64,000 nt of DNA from Piezodorus guildinii. Lineage: Eukaryota; Arthropoda; Insecta; Hemiptera; Pentatomidae. Position numbers and translations under genes: made by a program. The notes under the pieces are model-generated. The model had not been told where the DNA came from. It saw only the letters and a program-made list of their open reading frames with translations, and did not search any database. The stretch spans positions 108,429,563 through 108,493,562 of the forward strand of contig CM041297.1 in NCBI GenBank assembly GCA_023052935.1. The letters run 5' to 3'. The number at the start of each line of letters is the position of its first letter. The stretch's first letter is position 1. Positions 24,571 to 34,734 of the stretch are shown here, piece after piece.

Positions 24571-25862
24571 ATAGCCTTTAATAATTTGTTTCATTAAAAG
24601 TCGTAGAGGTATTTAAATAAGACAGAAACTTGGCATTAAAATATAACGGATTTAAGAGTGTAAATGAAATTATGTTATCTCAAATCTATACATGCTCATT
24701 CTTGTTTGTACTTCAACCCGCAATTTCGAATATCGTCTATCCTTCTTATCCTGATGATACTCTTCATGGCAGGCTTATCAGATGGACACCTCTATTTTCT
24801 CTGGTGTATAATTATTTTCTTCTAGAGTGACCATCTTCCTATCTGATTGATTTGTGATGATGTTGGTTATTCAGCCCTCCAATCAATCGGTATCCTCTTG
24901 GTTCTGAGAATGCATAGGTATATATAAACCGTATATCTAGACAGATAGTCGTTGAATTTTCCGCATTAAGATACCCAAAAGATTTTTGAATATTTTTTCT
25001 TTTATTAGAAATTATTAAAGTATTAAAATTTGGAAATTTGTTATTATATTATAATTTAAAATAACTCTTTGACATTTATCTTTTAAGCTTTTATCTTATT
25101 ATAGAAATTATTTTATTTCTAAAATAATTTCTGAAATTTAAGTAGAATGGTAATTTAGAAAAAAAAAATAAAAAAAAAGTATAGGTTCTTAACCGATCAT
25201 ATTTGTTTTCCTGATAATCTTCGCGAACTTGATATACATAGAAGTTCTAGAATTAAAATGCGTGAGACTAGAAATGTAATGAGGTTCTTATCATATTCAT
25301 TTCTTACTCAATTTTTCATAAGGTCTACTTGTCTCTGCTTTATTATATTTTGCCATTACCCAAGATTAGTCTTTTTTTTTTTTTTTTTGGTCTTTATTTT
25401 TTTTTCTTCCTGCCATTAACTGTGAAATTAAAATTATGTATCAATCTATGTATTAGTCACTTTAACTTAAAAACAAAACCTTAAGGTTTTGCATTTTTTA
25501 GTTCTTTAGGGCTTGTATTACTGTAGTTTTCTAAATTATATTTATGAGTGAAGAAGTCTCGTTTTGTTCAGAGTTACATTTCACCATAATCCAGGACATA
25601 TCTACTTATAATTCAATGTAGATTAAAAGCTTTACTCCGGAAAACGTATTTTTTAAATTTAGAAAATCCATTTTAAGAAATTAAACTTTATTTATAATAA
25701 AGTTTTTAAACAAATGATGGAAGTTGTGCAGAAAATACGGTTGATGTATATTTAATAATATTTTGAAAGTGTGGGAGAGTGTATGATAATTCACTCTCGC
25801 CGTCATCCAATCAAACGTTCACACATTTTTATATTTTACTTTTACCTACTCTCGTCTTGCAG
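24571..25862. other. AT-rich intronic DNA
   Basis: A T17 run at 25372-25388 and no other structure. The last ~25 bases before 25863 form a pyrimidine-rich splice-acceptor context (ACCTACTCTCGTCTTGCAG). Confidence 0.4.
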
Positions 25863-25898
25863 CGCGGCCTTTACTAAAGGTGGTAACCAAAATATTTG
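25863..25898 (+). CDS. Possible 36-nt microexon of the tetraspanin gene
   Basis: A strong acceptor (TACTCTCGTCTTGCAG|CG) and a strong donor (TTTG|GTGAGT) bracket 36 bases. In the phase left by 21727-22021 it reads without a stop (a completed Ala codon, then RPLLKVVTKIF) and leaves the same one-base overhang, so it could be included or skipped without changing frame. No motif is visible in 12 residues. Chance pairing of two good splice signals at this distance is possible. Confidence 0.35.
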
Positions 25899-26564
25899 GT
25901 GAGTTTGCGTAAATAATTTTGAAGCCGTTTTTTAAGAAAGGTAAATAAAATCTATTCTTGGGAATCCGACGACGAGTGGGTCAGGTGAAAGAGTCAGTGT
26001 GTTGGGAGGTCGGAGAGACCTTAACCCTCAGCTAAGGGTAGGTCATGCCAGGCACGAATCTTCAGGGGCGAATTAAAATCGATGGAGGTATTGGAGAAAT
26101 GTCGGAACGTCTTTTTTATTGGATTATATAGGGGAGGTTTACCTCTTGATTGAGTCTTGAATAGTCACATACGAAAATTTCAGTACGAAGAATGCGTCCA
26201 AGGGATAGAGAAACAATTCGTTTGATTGATGAATTATTATTGTTTTTCTGTAAATTATTTTTTTTGTAAATTGCGCAGTATGCAAAACATATGATATGTT
26301 CTAGAATAATTTTAATATCACTTCAATCACATCATTATTTTTTAAGGTCACTTTAAATTACTGACATTGTCTAATTTTTTAAAAAACTGTAATTGGTTAA
26401 TACCCATTGGATAACTTGGATAAATAGTCATGTGCAGTTACCTATACATACATACGTATGCTGAGGTATATACACTTTAGAAAGACGTATACACAAGCAT
26501 AATAGGTAGAACGGCCTCTACTCGTGGCTGGCTGCAATGAAAGTTATATTAATACCCGTGCTAG
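25899..26564. other. Intron stretch with a GC-richer unidentified block
   Basis: 25960-26130 is GC-richer than its surroundings (GACGACGAGTGGGTCAGG, AGGTCATGCCAGGCACG) but has stops in all frames I checked. It may be transposon debris. Confidence 0.35.
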
Positions 26565-26675
26565 TTCAGTCTGTGCTCGGCATGAAGAAGAAACTCATCG
26601 TTTTTCACGGCTCGGTGTCCGAATCTTCGGACTACACCATTGATTACTATTACCCCAAAGAATTCAAGATGTATA
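26565..26675 (+). CDS. Internal coding exon, proposed exon of the tetraspanin gene
   Basis: 111 bases between an acceptor (CCGTGCTAG|TTCAG) and a donor (GTATA|GTGAGTCTG). With a phase-1 entry it reads VQSVLGMKKKLIVFHGSVS followed by ESSDYTIDYYYPKEFKMY, then one overhanging base. This joins in frame to the 46254 exon. The choice of TAG at 26562-26564 over CAG at 26567-26569 is made because the latter acceptor leads to a stop. The open frame continues upstream to an ATG at 26537 (KVILIPVLVQSVLG, signal-peptide-like), so this could instead be a first exon with an alternative start. Function of the segment is unknown. Confidence 0.5.
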
Positions 26676-26715
26676 GTGAGTCTGAGTTTCTTTGAAATTA
26701 TGACCTATGCCATTG

Positions 26716-26719
<4 letters not shown>

Positions 26720-26769
<50 letters not shown>
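26720..26769. repeat. (TA)n microsatellite
   Basis: About 25 perfect TA units, shortly after the 26676 donor. Confidence 0.9.
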
Positions 26770-26773
<4 letters not shown>

Positions 26774-27149
26774 ATATTTATTATTAAATTAAAATTTATA
26801 GATGTTTTGTGTTGTATATAGATTTATTGATTTTTATTAATGGATTTTAATAAATATTTTTTCTCTGAATTAAAAAAAAAAAGTTTTTTTAAATTATTCT
26901 TTGCCTTGTGGAGATTTTGTTTAATCATCGTATCAACACACATTTCTTTGACCTAAATTTCCTTTTATTCAAAGCTAATTCGTAAAAAAAATTTATTTGG
27001 TAGCGGGAGGGTGTGTGTGGGTTCAACGTTCGTACCAAATCAAGTCAAACACGATAGGTTTTTTCAATAGGTCGTAAGTTTATTGTTCCTGAACTAGTTT
27101 GTCAAGTGTCTTGAATAAACCCTGACAATAAGCCTCTTGAATAAAAAAA
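26770..27149. other. AT-rich intronic DNA
   Basis: No feature recognised beyond short A and T runs. Confidence 0.5.
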
Positions 27150-27329
27150 TATTATTAGGTGTAGATTCTTTAAGGTGGAGGTCAAATTCTACGAATAAAA
27201 GTCTATCCAGACATGAGGCTTCTGGGTGTAAGTACCCACTTAACTTAGATAAAATTGTTGTTTTGCTCCTGAAGATGGCATTTTACCCGAAATGTTGTGC
27301 ATCAATATTTAATAAAAGAGTGGTGAAGT

Positions 27330-27414
<85 letters not shown>

Positions 27415-27450
27415 TATATATAAAATCAGCCTCCAATTTTATTCAACAAA
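27150..27450 (+). repeat. Short element with hammerhead-like motif, copy 2, expanded by (AT)n
   Basis: Same element as 14222-14446 (shared TAGGTGTAGATTCTTTAAGG and GCCTCCAATTTTATTC ends). It keeps a better motif: CTGAAGATGGCATTTTACCC then GAAATGTTG at about 27266-27296, i.e. a CUGA-stem-GAAA arrangement like the Penelope hammerheads but with imperfect core bases. An (AT)n of ~95 bases (27331-27425) has expanded within it. Confidence 0.5.
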
Positions 27451-28353
27451 TATTATTATATTTTTTGTTTATTAACTTTGGGGAGAGGAGGATGAAATTC
27501 TTCTTTTTCATCTGTGAGGATTCTTTATTCCAATGCTTACACCATTTATTTACATAAAGGTATTCATGTAGTCGAATAGATACTTATCTCCCTCCAATAT
27601 CCGCGACTCTTAGTATTCTTCCTTTGTGAGTTGTAACCATGGAACATTTTATCGGAGAAGGATGAGTAAATAATATTGAAGGACATCAATATTGAAGAAT
27701 ATCACACAATTTTGACCTAGTTTGAAAAAATAATTTTGTGTTCAAAATTTAACATAATGTATAATGTGCTTACTTAGAAATTATTCATTTTATCATAAAT
27801 TGTAGAGTGTATTATTCTTCGTGAATGCTTTTAAAATATCACTAACCCTATTTAAATGTATTTAAAATTAAACCCGGGTGGTTGGAGAATGTTTTGTTAA
27901 GCACACCTTTGCCAGATTTATTAAAAATTGTACTAATATTATTTTTAAAAATCAATTCATATAAATTTACTAATTTTATTCTTCTCAAATAGTTCATAAG
28001 TCTTTTATAGGACGGTCAAAATTCCCTAAAACGATTTAGCTTTTCTATTTAAAGTGTTAAAAGTTATTCTCCTGGAATAGCTTTTATTATTAAATTAGTA
28101 CACTTTCGCTATTTTCTTTTTAAGTGATGGGTACCTTTTTAAATCTTTAATAAGTGTTTTTTCCGGAAATTCCCTTAAATAAAAATGTAGATCTCGGGAT
28201 AGACTCTACAAAATAAAATTCTTAATGATTTTTTTTTTTTTTTTTATCAGCTTTGAAGTCCATTTTTATTTCGATTTTTAGATGATTAATTCTTTGGAAA
28301 GCATTCTTCAAATTTAAAATAATATTTTTCATATGCATATTTAAATTTTAGAG
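27451..28353. other. AT-rich intronic DNA
   Basis: A T17 run at 28230-28246. No supported feature. Confidence 0.45.
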
Positions 28354-28650
28354 GAGGGGCGTGTATAAAGCACTATTTTAATGAGTCCTGGGGTGTTCCG
28401 GCTGAGGCAAAATATTATTTATTCTGTTATTTCGCCCGGGGGACGACACTAGGATACAGAGACCCTCCTGGGAGATACCCAGCCTCTATAAAGTGAATAC
28501 CCCAAATTGGGGGAAAAAACTGAACGCTGAGTGTGATCTCGGCCTAATCACCTCATTGCACACACGCAAGTCTAGAAACAATTGAAATTCGTACATCCAT
28601 ATGTACTGAGCCCAAGACCTTTCATGGGTTGTAAGTACATATTTTTTTTA
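28354..28650 (+). mobile_element. S2 SINE copy with decayed head
   Basis: Head at the left. The tRNA-like part (28354-28410) is too mutated to show clear A/B boxes, but the body matches copy 17825-18144 (ATTATTTATTCTGTTATTTC, CCTCCTGGGAGATACCCAGC). It ends in TTTCATGGGTTGTAAGTAC plus a T run, confirming a T-rich 3' end for the family. Confidence 0.65.
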
Positions 28651-29278
28651 TGTTTGAATATGAAATACTATTTATTCGATTCCTGTTATTATGATAGATA
28701 AATTGGAACATATAATCCGTTGGATAGTTATCTGGGTCATAACAATTATAAGTAAAAGTGTTAGCAGTAGGTGTAAGGAGATATATTTTGAACCCTTATA
28801 TAATCATTCGTAAGAACCGGTGTATTACTAGTGTCTTTTTCAGCGGATTTTTCATAGAGTAAAAATAAAATCTAAAGTCAAAATTGTGATAATCATGTTC
28901 GTAGCCGTAATTGGCGGATGGCAAATGTTTTTGATAGTTGTAATTAAATGATAAATTCAGGAAGTAATTGAGAAAATTGTTTGCCAGGATCTGAGGTGCT
29001 CTATTTGGATCTAGACCAAATCTGTTCTGTAAATGCGCCAGTAAACAGGGAAGTGTAGGTGTATCTACTCATTTATATGATTACAAGTTATATAGAGTTA
29101 TATTTTATATTTGTTATGATTTTTTGGACATTATGATTAAAATCGAAAATAGTGGCTTGATAATCCTAATGTTTTGTTAAATGTAGTATTATTCATATTT
29201 AAGGAAAGTGAGAAATAATCGTTTACACTGACAAGATGGGCTAAATAGTATCGTGTCTTCATAACCTTTAGTACGGTC

Positions 29279-29280
<2 letters not shown>
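28651..29280. other. Intronic DNA, nothing recognised
   Basis: No repeat match within the window and no credible open frame. Confidence 0.45.

Positions 29281-29281
<1 letters not shown>

Positions 29282-29319
<38 letters not shown>
29282..29319. repeat. A38 homopolymer
   Basis: Uninterrupted A tract of 38. No LINE body is visible to its left, so it is not clearly a retrotransposon tail. Confidence 0.85.
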
Positions 29320-29320
<1 letters not shown>

Positions 29321-29366
29321 GTTAAAATCGGTCAAATATATTCGAATTAAATGATATTTTATATAT

Positions 29367-29572
29367 TTAATATTTTTGACGGCTACCCGATTCATTTTGA
29401 AAGTTGATGTTCGTGCTGAACTTGGCCCTTGGCGGAACTGCTGGCATTGAAGTGTTGCCATCACTCAAAACCGTCACGAAGTTGTACACCATCACGAAAT
29501 CGTCCGTCACTAGAGTACTTGTTTTTTTGACGGCTGTCCGAAATGGTAAAAACACTGCTAGGAGCTGCGTGT
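29367..29572 (-). CDS. Candidate terminal coding exon on the minus strand, unidentified
   Basis: The minus strand has a convincing acceptor just upstream (ACATCCTTACACGCAG|CTCC, about 29572). An open frame follows: LLAVFLPFRTAVKKTSTLV, DDFVMVYNFVTVLSDGNTS, PPRAKFSTNINFQNESG, and a stop at 29367. Composition is coding-like and GC rises sharply inside the frame. I do not recognise the protein. It lies inside the proposed tetraspanin intron on the opposite strand, so it would be a nested gene, or an exapted or decayed transposon ORF. No poly(A) signal is obvious soon after the stop. Confidence 0.35.
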
Positions 29573-30125
29573 AAGGATGTAAGGACTTGCACGATTCTTC
29601 AGATATAAATATTTTATTTAGGGGTCAAAGAATATTTAAGGCGACGTATAAATAGTACAGTTATAGCGTGATGTATGAATTATAGTTGCAGTGTACAGTT
29701 TGTTTGTTAATAATGCACAGTGCTAATCCAAATGCTCTTTTTTATTAAACACGTTAAATCATTATAATCAATACAAAAAATTGTTATTCATAGATTTAAT
29801 ATAGTTAATTTAATTATATAATAAAACGACATGTAAAAAGTATATGCCATTTTATTTTCCGGGTTCGAACTCGGGGAATTTAAAATTTAAAGGGAATAAA
29901 AATTATTGATTGTTTCGCCCTTCGAAATGGATGTAAAATAATCATGAAAGTAATTACAAAAGTAAAATTTGTTATCAATTTTGTATGTTCGCTTATCCTA
30001 GTCAGATTAAAGTGAATTTTCTTTCATGTGGTTAGAAATTCAATTATCGTTCAAATGAGTACTTTTTCAGAAGATAGATATTTTTTGAGTTATTCAATAT
30101 TAAGTTTTTAAAATGTCTTGAATAA

Positions 30126-30128
<3 letters not shown>
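29573..30128. other. AT-rich intronic DNA
   Basis: No feature recognised. Confidence 0.45.
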
Positions 30129-30191
<63 letters not shown>

Positions 30192-30342
30192 CTAAATAAA
30201 AATTATGCATTTTCCCAAACCCAGCCATGTTGTACACCTAGACGATAAGACAAATCTACAGGAAGAATTTCAGCCACCATCCAGCCAGTCATTTTTGAGA
30301 CACTGTATGACCTGAAAAGTGTGTGAAATAACACTTATATAT

Positions 30343-30386
<44 letters not shown>
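30129..30386. repeat. Two (AT)n microsatellites with a short spacer
   Basis: AT runs at 30129-30174 (followed by T16) and 30347-30384. The ~160-base spacer has an open GC-richer patch (AAACCCAGCCATGTTGTAC) without identity. Confidence 0.8.
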
Positions 30387-30389
<3 letters not shown>

Positions 30390-30959
30390 CATAGATTGGT
30401 AAATACCAATGCTCAGTTGTAAGTACTAATTTATTTGTTCTGTCCTTTAAGTCTCTTTAGATTTTTAAATATTCTGGAAATTTATAAAGAATTATTTTGG
30501 GAATTAATGGGTTTATAAATTATGGATTATTTTTTGGGTATTCTCTTAGAGAAAATTGTTCTTGCCATATTCGCAGAGCTCAGATTTACTGAAGCTTACG
30601 AAAGATTCAGCAAGTTTTGTGACCTGGAAGGCTGCCATCCTTTGTTAGATCTAGCATTAAATATGTTAAAATTTTCTTAGCGTCAGAAACTTGGTATCAT
30701 AGTTATTTTATATGTATGTATGTAATAATACCTTTAATACAATTAATATTTTCAACAATTTTAGTTCATATTATCTTTTACTGGGGAGGAAGAAAATTCA
30801 AAAACTAATATTTTGAAGGTACACGCGAAGGTGAAAATTTATGAAAATATTAACGTTGTTATTGCTATTGACATTACACATTAAACCAGACTGTTATGAA
30901 AGACTCTCAAATAAGAATATTACATATTTTTCGGAAACCTGTGTTTTAAAATAAAAAAA
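30387..30959. other. Intronic DNA, nothing recognised
   Basis: AT-rich. A block near 30575-30650 (CAGAGCTCAGATTTACTGAAG) is slightly GC-richer but has no extended frame. Confidence 0.45.
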
Positions 30960-31845
30960 TTGGTGCGCGCAACACACGACTTTCACTTACTTTCGTTGTT
31001 AAAATCAATTTAGGAATTTTTAAATACATGTAGAGATAAAAATAAATTGTTAAAGAATTAATTAAATTGAATTTCAATAGAAAGATGTGTTTTATTAAAT
31101 AATCTATTATATTTTTATCTATGATAATCAGTTAGTTTCATCGGCTTTTCATCACTCTCCATTAAGTTTTTAAACTTCTGTGTATTAGATAGTATTTTTT
31201 CTAAAATCTCCAGCTTTCCAATCGTATATTATACTTCTATATTACTATTATTGTGTTCGAAAACACAAAAATTGCATTAAAAAATATGTTTGCACTTTTC
31301 TCCTTTAGTTGTTTATTAAATTCGCCTAACTTTCATATTTAGCCATCATTTATTTATTCTAATAAGATGATGTACCTAATTTTTTGAGTTATACAAAATT
31401 AAATGTATTTTAGAGGAAGAAATTTTAAAATATCTGCATTTAAGCCCTTTCAGAATATTTCAATCAGAATGAAACTTACATGATATTAAAGTTCATTAAA
31501 TTTTACATCGATATATAGAGTTTAATCAAAACCGTTGGAGCCGTTTTTGAGAAAATCGTAAAAAGGTACAAAATACACGGTATAAAGTCGTTCTTCTGGT
31601 TAGCTGATTTTCATGAAAAAATTGCTGTAACATCTCGGGTGTATAGTTGTGTTAAACATGAAATTTTAGTTTTCATCCGGGAGTTACCACACACAGACAC
31701 ACACACAGACCTTTTTTCGGGACTTAGTTATTTGGACTCAGGGGATCCTAAAACGTGTATTTCCGTTAAAAACTGGCATTCGAAAATTTTCAAGATCGCA
31801 ATACTTCCCCTTACTATATATTTCATAAATAGGTAAGTGAAAGTA
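30960..31845 (+). repeat. MT repeat copy C (full length)
   Basis: Begins TTGGTGCGCGCAACACACGAC and ends GGTAAGTGAAAGT (31832-31844), with the inverted partner ACTTTCACTTAC at 30979-30990. The CA-repeat region is CACACACAGACACACACACAG. A 65-codon open frame (31639-31836) includes THTDLFSGLSYLDSGDPKTC, also open in copy F. Its right end touches the first arm of the large inverted repeat at 31844. Confidence 0.7.
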
Positions 31846-32283
31846 AAAAATGATAAATTAGTTACTATAGTGATGACTTACTATTTTTAAAACCAAGCCC
31901 TTTTTTCTTTGTTTTTTGGCTCTGTATAAAACTTTCTATCTGCGAAGATCGTTTAAAATCCTAACATGAGATTGCTGTTTAAGTTTTTTGAATTGTAATA
32001 ATCATATGTTTATATAGTTTAATTATTACTCGTTTTATTTGGTTTGAATAAACCTTATAATATTTAATTATTTATAAAATATAATTACGATGATCCGTTA
32101 CTGAAGCATAGTTCTTTTTATTAGAATTTTTCCACCAGATTTCTGGTTCTAGTAGGTGTCATGATAAATTAGATGTGATTATTGTTTTGCCTTCAACTGC
32201 TATGGAACTGAAATTTATGATACAAAGACCCCTTGGTATAGTAAAGTATTTTTTTCGTAATTAATTTAGCAATTAAAACAAAG
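31844..32283 (+). repeat. Inverted repeat IR1, left arm
   Basis: About 440 bases matched in reverse complement by 33011-33475 with roughly 95% identity by eye; the right arm is longer because of small insertions. No ORF. The outer edge coincides with the right end of MT copy C. Confidence 0.8.
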
Positions 32284-32887
32284 AATAATTAATTATGTTT
32301 TATTGTTTTACTCTTGTCGCTTTTTTTATTTATTTTTCTAAATAGAGTACATAGTGAAACGTTTCGGGAAATATGATTCTATAGTCAGAAAATCATGAAA
32401 AATTTTATTAATTTTTTCCTTAAAAAAAAAATAACATTCTAACAAAATATTTTCTCATTTCGGTTATTCATTCTGATACTTATTCCAATAATAAAATAAT
32501 AGGCTACTAAGTCATCAAGAATAAATATGTATTCATATATTCTACTCATTAAAGCTAAACCATTCTGGGTGGGCTTAGATAAGGTTACAGACAAACCACA
32601 TGAAAAAGAATTCTAGGTCGTAGCTGACCGCGAACAAGCCCAGGAGACTTTACTGAAGATCTTGTTTCGCTGCTGTTGAGGTTTCTAACGGCATTCCTTC
32701 TTTAGTCATATTTTATTATATAGTGAATAGTTGATCTAAGTGATTGCATTAAAGGGTGAAGGTAGTTCGGATTTTCAAAAATAGTATTAAATATTTATAA
32801 TGATGGAGTTTTGTTGACCGTTGAGAAATTAGATGAGGAAGATGGTTGGGGGTGCGGTCATAAATTAAAAACACACATTTAAAATAA
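32284..32887. other. Spacer between IR1 arms (first part)
   Basis: AT-rich with GC-richer patches and no ORF. The 32833-32926 part, starting GATGAGGAAGATGGTTGG and running into CCGACGTTTCGG, recurs at 35440-35535 in the same orientation and at 33541-33635 inverted. Confidence 0.6.
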
Positions 32888-33011
32888 GTGTTATTTTAAT
32901 TATGTGCCGACGTTTCGGCCTACAATTACATTGGTTGTTATCCTGTTTCTTTTAGCCCTGATGACGGCCCACATTGTAGGCCGAAACGTCGGCACATAAT
33001 TAAAATAACAC
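32888..33011. repeat. Perfect 39-bp inverted repeat enclosing a hammerhead motif
   Basis: Arms 32888-32926 and 32973-33011 are exact reverse complements; the loop is 46 bases. The right arm contains the 3' half of the hammerhead core (GGCCGAAACGTC), so forming this hairpin would compete with ribozyme folding. Confidence 0.85.
32955..32994 (+). ncRNA. Hammerhead ribozyme motif HHR1 (type I, minimal stem III)
   Basis: Core CTGATGA at 32958-32964; stem II GGCC/GGCC (32966-32969 with 32979-32982, 9-base loop CACATTGTA, one bulged C); then GAAA (32983-32986) and ACGT with C32990 as the cleavage base. Stem I starts GCC/GGC. The two-base-pair, loopless stem III is as described for hammerheads of Penelope-like elements, which often work as dimers. 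Activity is untested; the bulged C next to stem II may weaken it. Confidence 0.6.
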
Positions 33012-33475
33012 TTTGTTTTAATTGCTAAATTAATCACGAGAAAAATGCTTTAAAAAAGGTCTTTTACTACACCAAGAGGTCTTTGTATCATAAATATCAG
33101 TTCCATAGTAGTTGAAGGCAAAACAATAATCACATCTAATTTATCATGACACCTACTAGAACCAGAAATCTGGTGGAAAAATTCTAATAAAAAGAACTAT
33201 GCTTCAGTAACCGATCATCGTAATTATATTTTATAAATAATTAAATATTATAAGGTTTATTCAAACCAAATAAAACGAGTAATAATTAAACTATATAAAC
33301 ATATGATTATTACAATTCAAAAAACTTAAACAGCAATCTCATGTTAGGATTTTAAACGATCTTCGCAGAGAGAAAGTTTTATACAGAGCCAAAAAATAAA
33401 AAAAAAACAAAGAAAAAAAGGGTTGGTTTTAAAAATAGTAAGTGATCACTACAGTAACTAATTTATCATTTTTTA
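33011..33475 (-). repeat. Inverted repeat IR1, right arm
   Basis: Reverse complement of 31844-32283. It lies entirely between the two hammerhead motifs, so it forms most of the 569-bp hammerhead-bounded unit. Confidence 0.8.
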
Positions 33476-33523
33476 CCGACGTTTCGGCCTACAATTACAT
33501 TGGTTGTTATCTTGTTTCTTTTA

Positions 33524-33563
33524 GCCCTGATGACGGCCCACATTGTAGGCCGAAACGTCGGCA
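33524..33563 (+). ncRNA. Hammerhead ribozyme motif HHR2
   Basis: Identical core to HHR1: CTGATGA 33527-33533, stem II GGCC/GGCC, GAAAC 33552-33556, cleavage predicted after C33559. It sits in a direct repeat of the HHR1 region (33477-33579 against 32908-33010), exactly 569 bases away. The right inverted-repeat family IR2 starts inside its core, at T33531. Confidence 0.6.
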
Positions 33564-34341
33564 CATAATTAAAATAACACTTATTTTAAATGTGTGTTTT
33601 TAATTTATGACCGCACCCCCAACCATCTTCCTCATTTAAATATTTATAGTGAAACCATCCTTTTTCATTAGTTCAACTGTAAATAGTTCTGAAAATATTA
33701 TTGAACGTCACTTTCTCTTCCTTTAATTATTATTCTGTAGATTATTGACACAGGATCCGAGAGAGAGGACACATGCTCACATACATCCTTTGTTGAATCA
33801 ATTAGAGAATTTTTAAATAGAGTTAAAGTAGAAAACTGTTTTTAGAATTGGATTTTGTAATAATGGACACATTTATTTTAAATTAAATAACATATTAATG
33901 TTAATGATCATCTACAGTAATCACATAATTTTATCTTATTTTCATCTCTATCCATTATGTTATGTATAAGTTGTAACTTAACATATGAGTTTATATTTTT
34001 TTCTATAATCTTTGGATTTCCAACAGTATGTTATACTTCTATATAACCATTCTCATTTGGGGTAAAATAATGATACTGGAAAAATACTTCTACTGTTTTC
34101 TATGCCAGTTGATTATCGAATAATTTCAAATTTAATACTTACCCTTGGTCTATCAATGCTAATATTTAGGAATGGTTAATTATTACGTATTAATAAAATT
34201 TAAGCTGCTTTAAAAAATGGTGGACTGAGCCCTCTAAGACTATTTTAAAGAGGATAAACCCGACATGAAATTTAAGCCTCTTTAGTTTTACATCAATAAA
34301 GTGAACTTAATCAAAATCTTTAGAGCCGGCTTCACTTTATA
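33531..34341 (+). repeat. Inverted repeat IR2, left arm (811 bp)
   Basis: Near-perfect reverse complement of 34735-35545, both 811 bases long with only scattered single-base differences seen. Outer end lies within the hammerhead core; inner end is AGAGCCGGCTTCACTTTATA. No ORF. Confidence 0.85.
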
Positions 34342-34734
34342 TATATATATATTCCTATTAATTACCGAAAGATATTGCATTATCCCAAAATATCATAAAA
34401 AAGAGTTACGAAAAGATCAGTAATAGTTACGATTTGTCAGCGATAATAAATAATAAAAAATATAGTAGAATAATAACAATATGTCATATAAGCTTATTAT
34501 AATACATCGTAAAGTAACGGGACAAGTATAACGTAAATGTATCTTAGCACGGAATTAATTCAATTAATTTCCTCCCCGAATTTACACTAAGTTATTCCGT
34601 AAAATAAAAAATATATTTATTTTAAATTCAAATTCCTAAAAAAAGGATTATAGGATATCGATTGTATTACTTAGATCTTACAGTGAATGTTTCATTAAAA
34701 TGGACTGGCCATAAGTGCTACTTTACATCATGCG
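34342..34734. other. IR2 central spacer
   Basis: 393 bases, AT-rich, beginning with (AT)n. No ORF or recognised motif. Confidence 0.7.

Noticed and set aside
27137..27475. 112-codon plus-strand ORF
   Set aside because: Most of it is a Tyr-Ile run made by the (AT)n microsatellite inside a repeat element; not a protein.
29282..29319. Poly(A) tail of a retrocopy
   Set aside because: No recognisable body or TSD on either side; left as a homopolymer.
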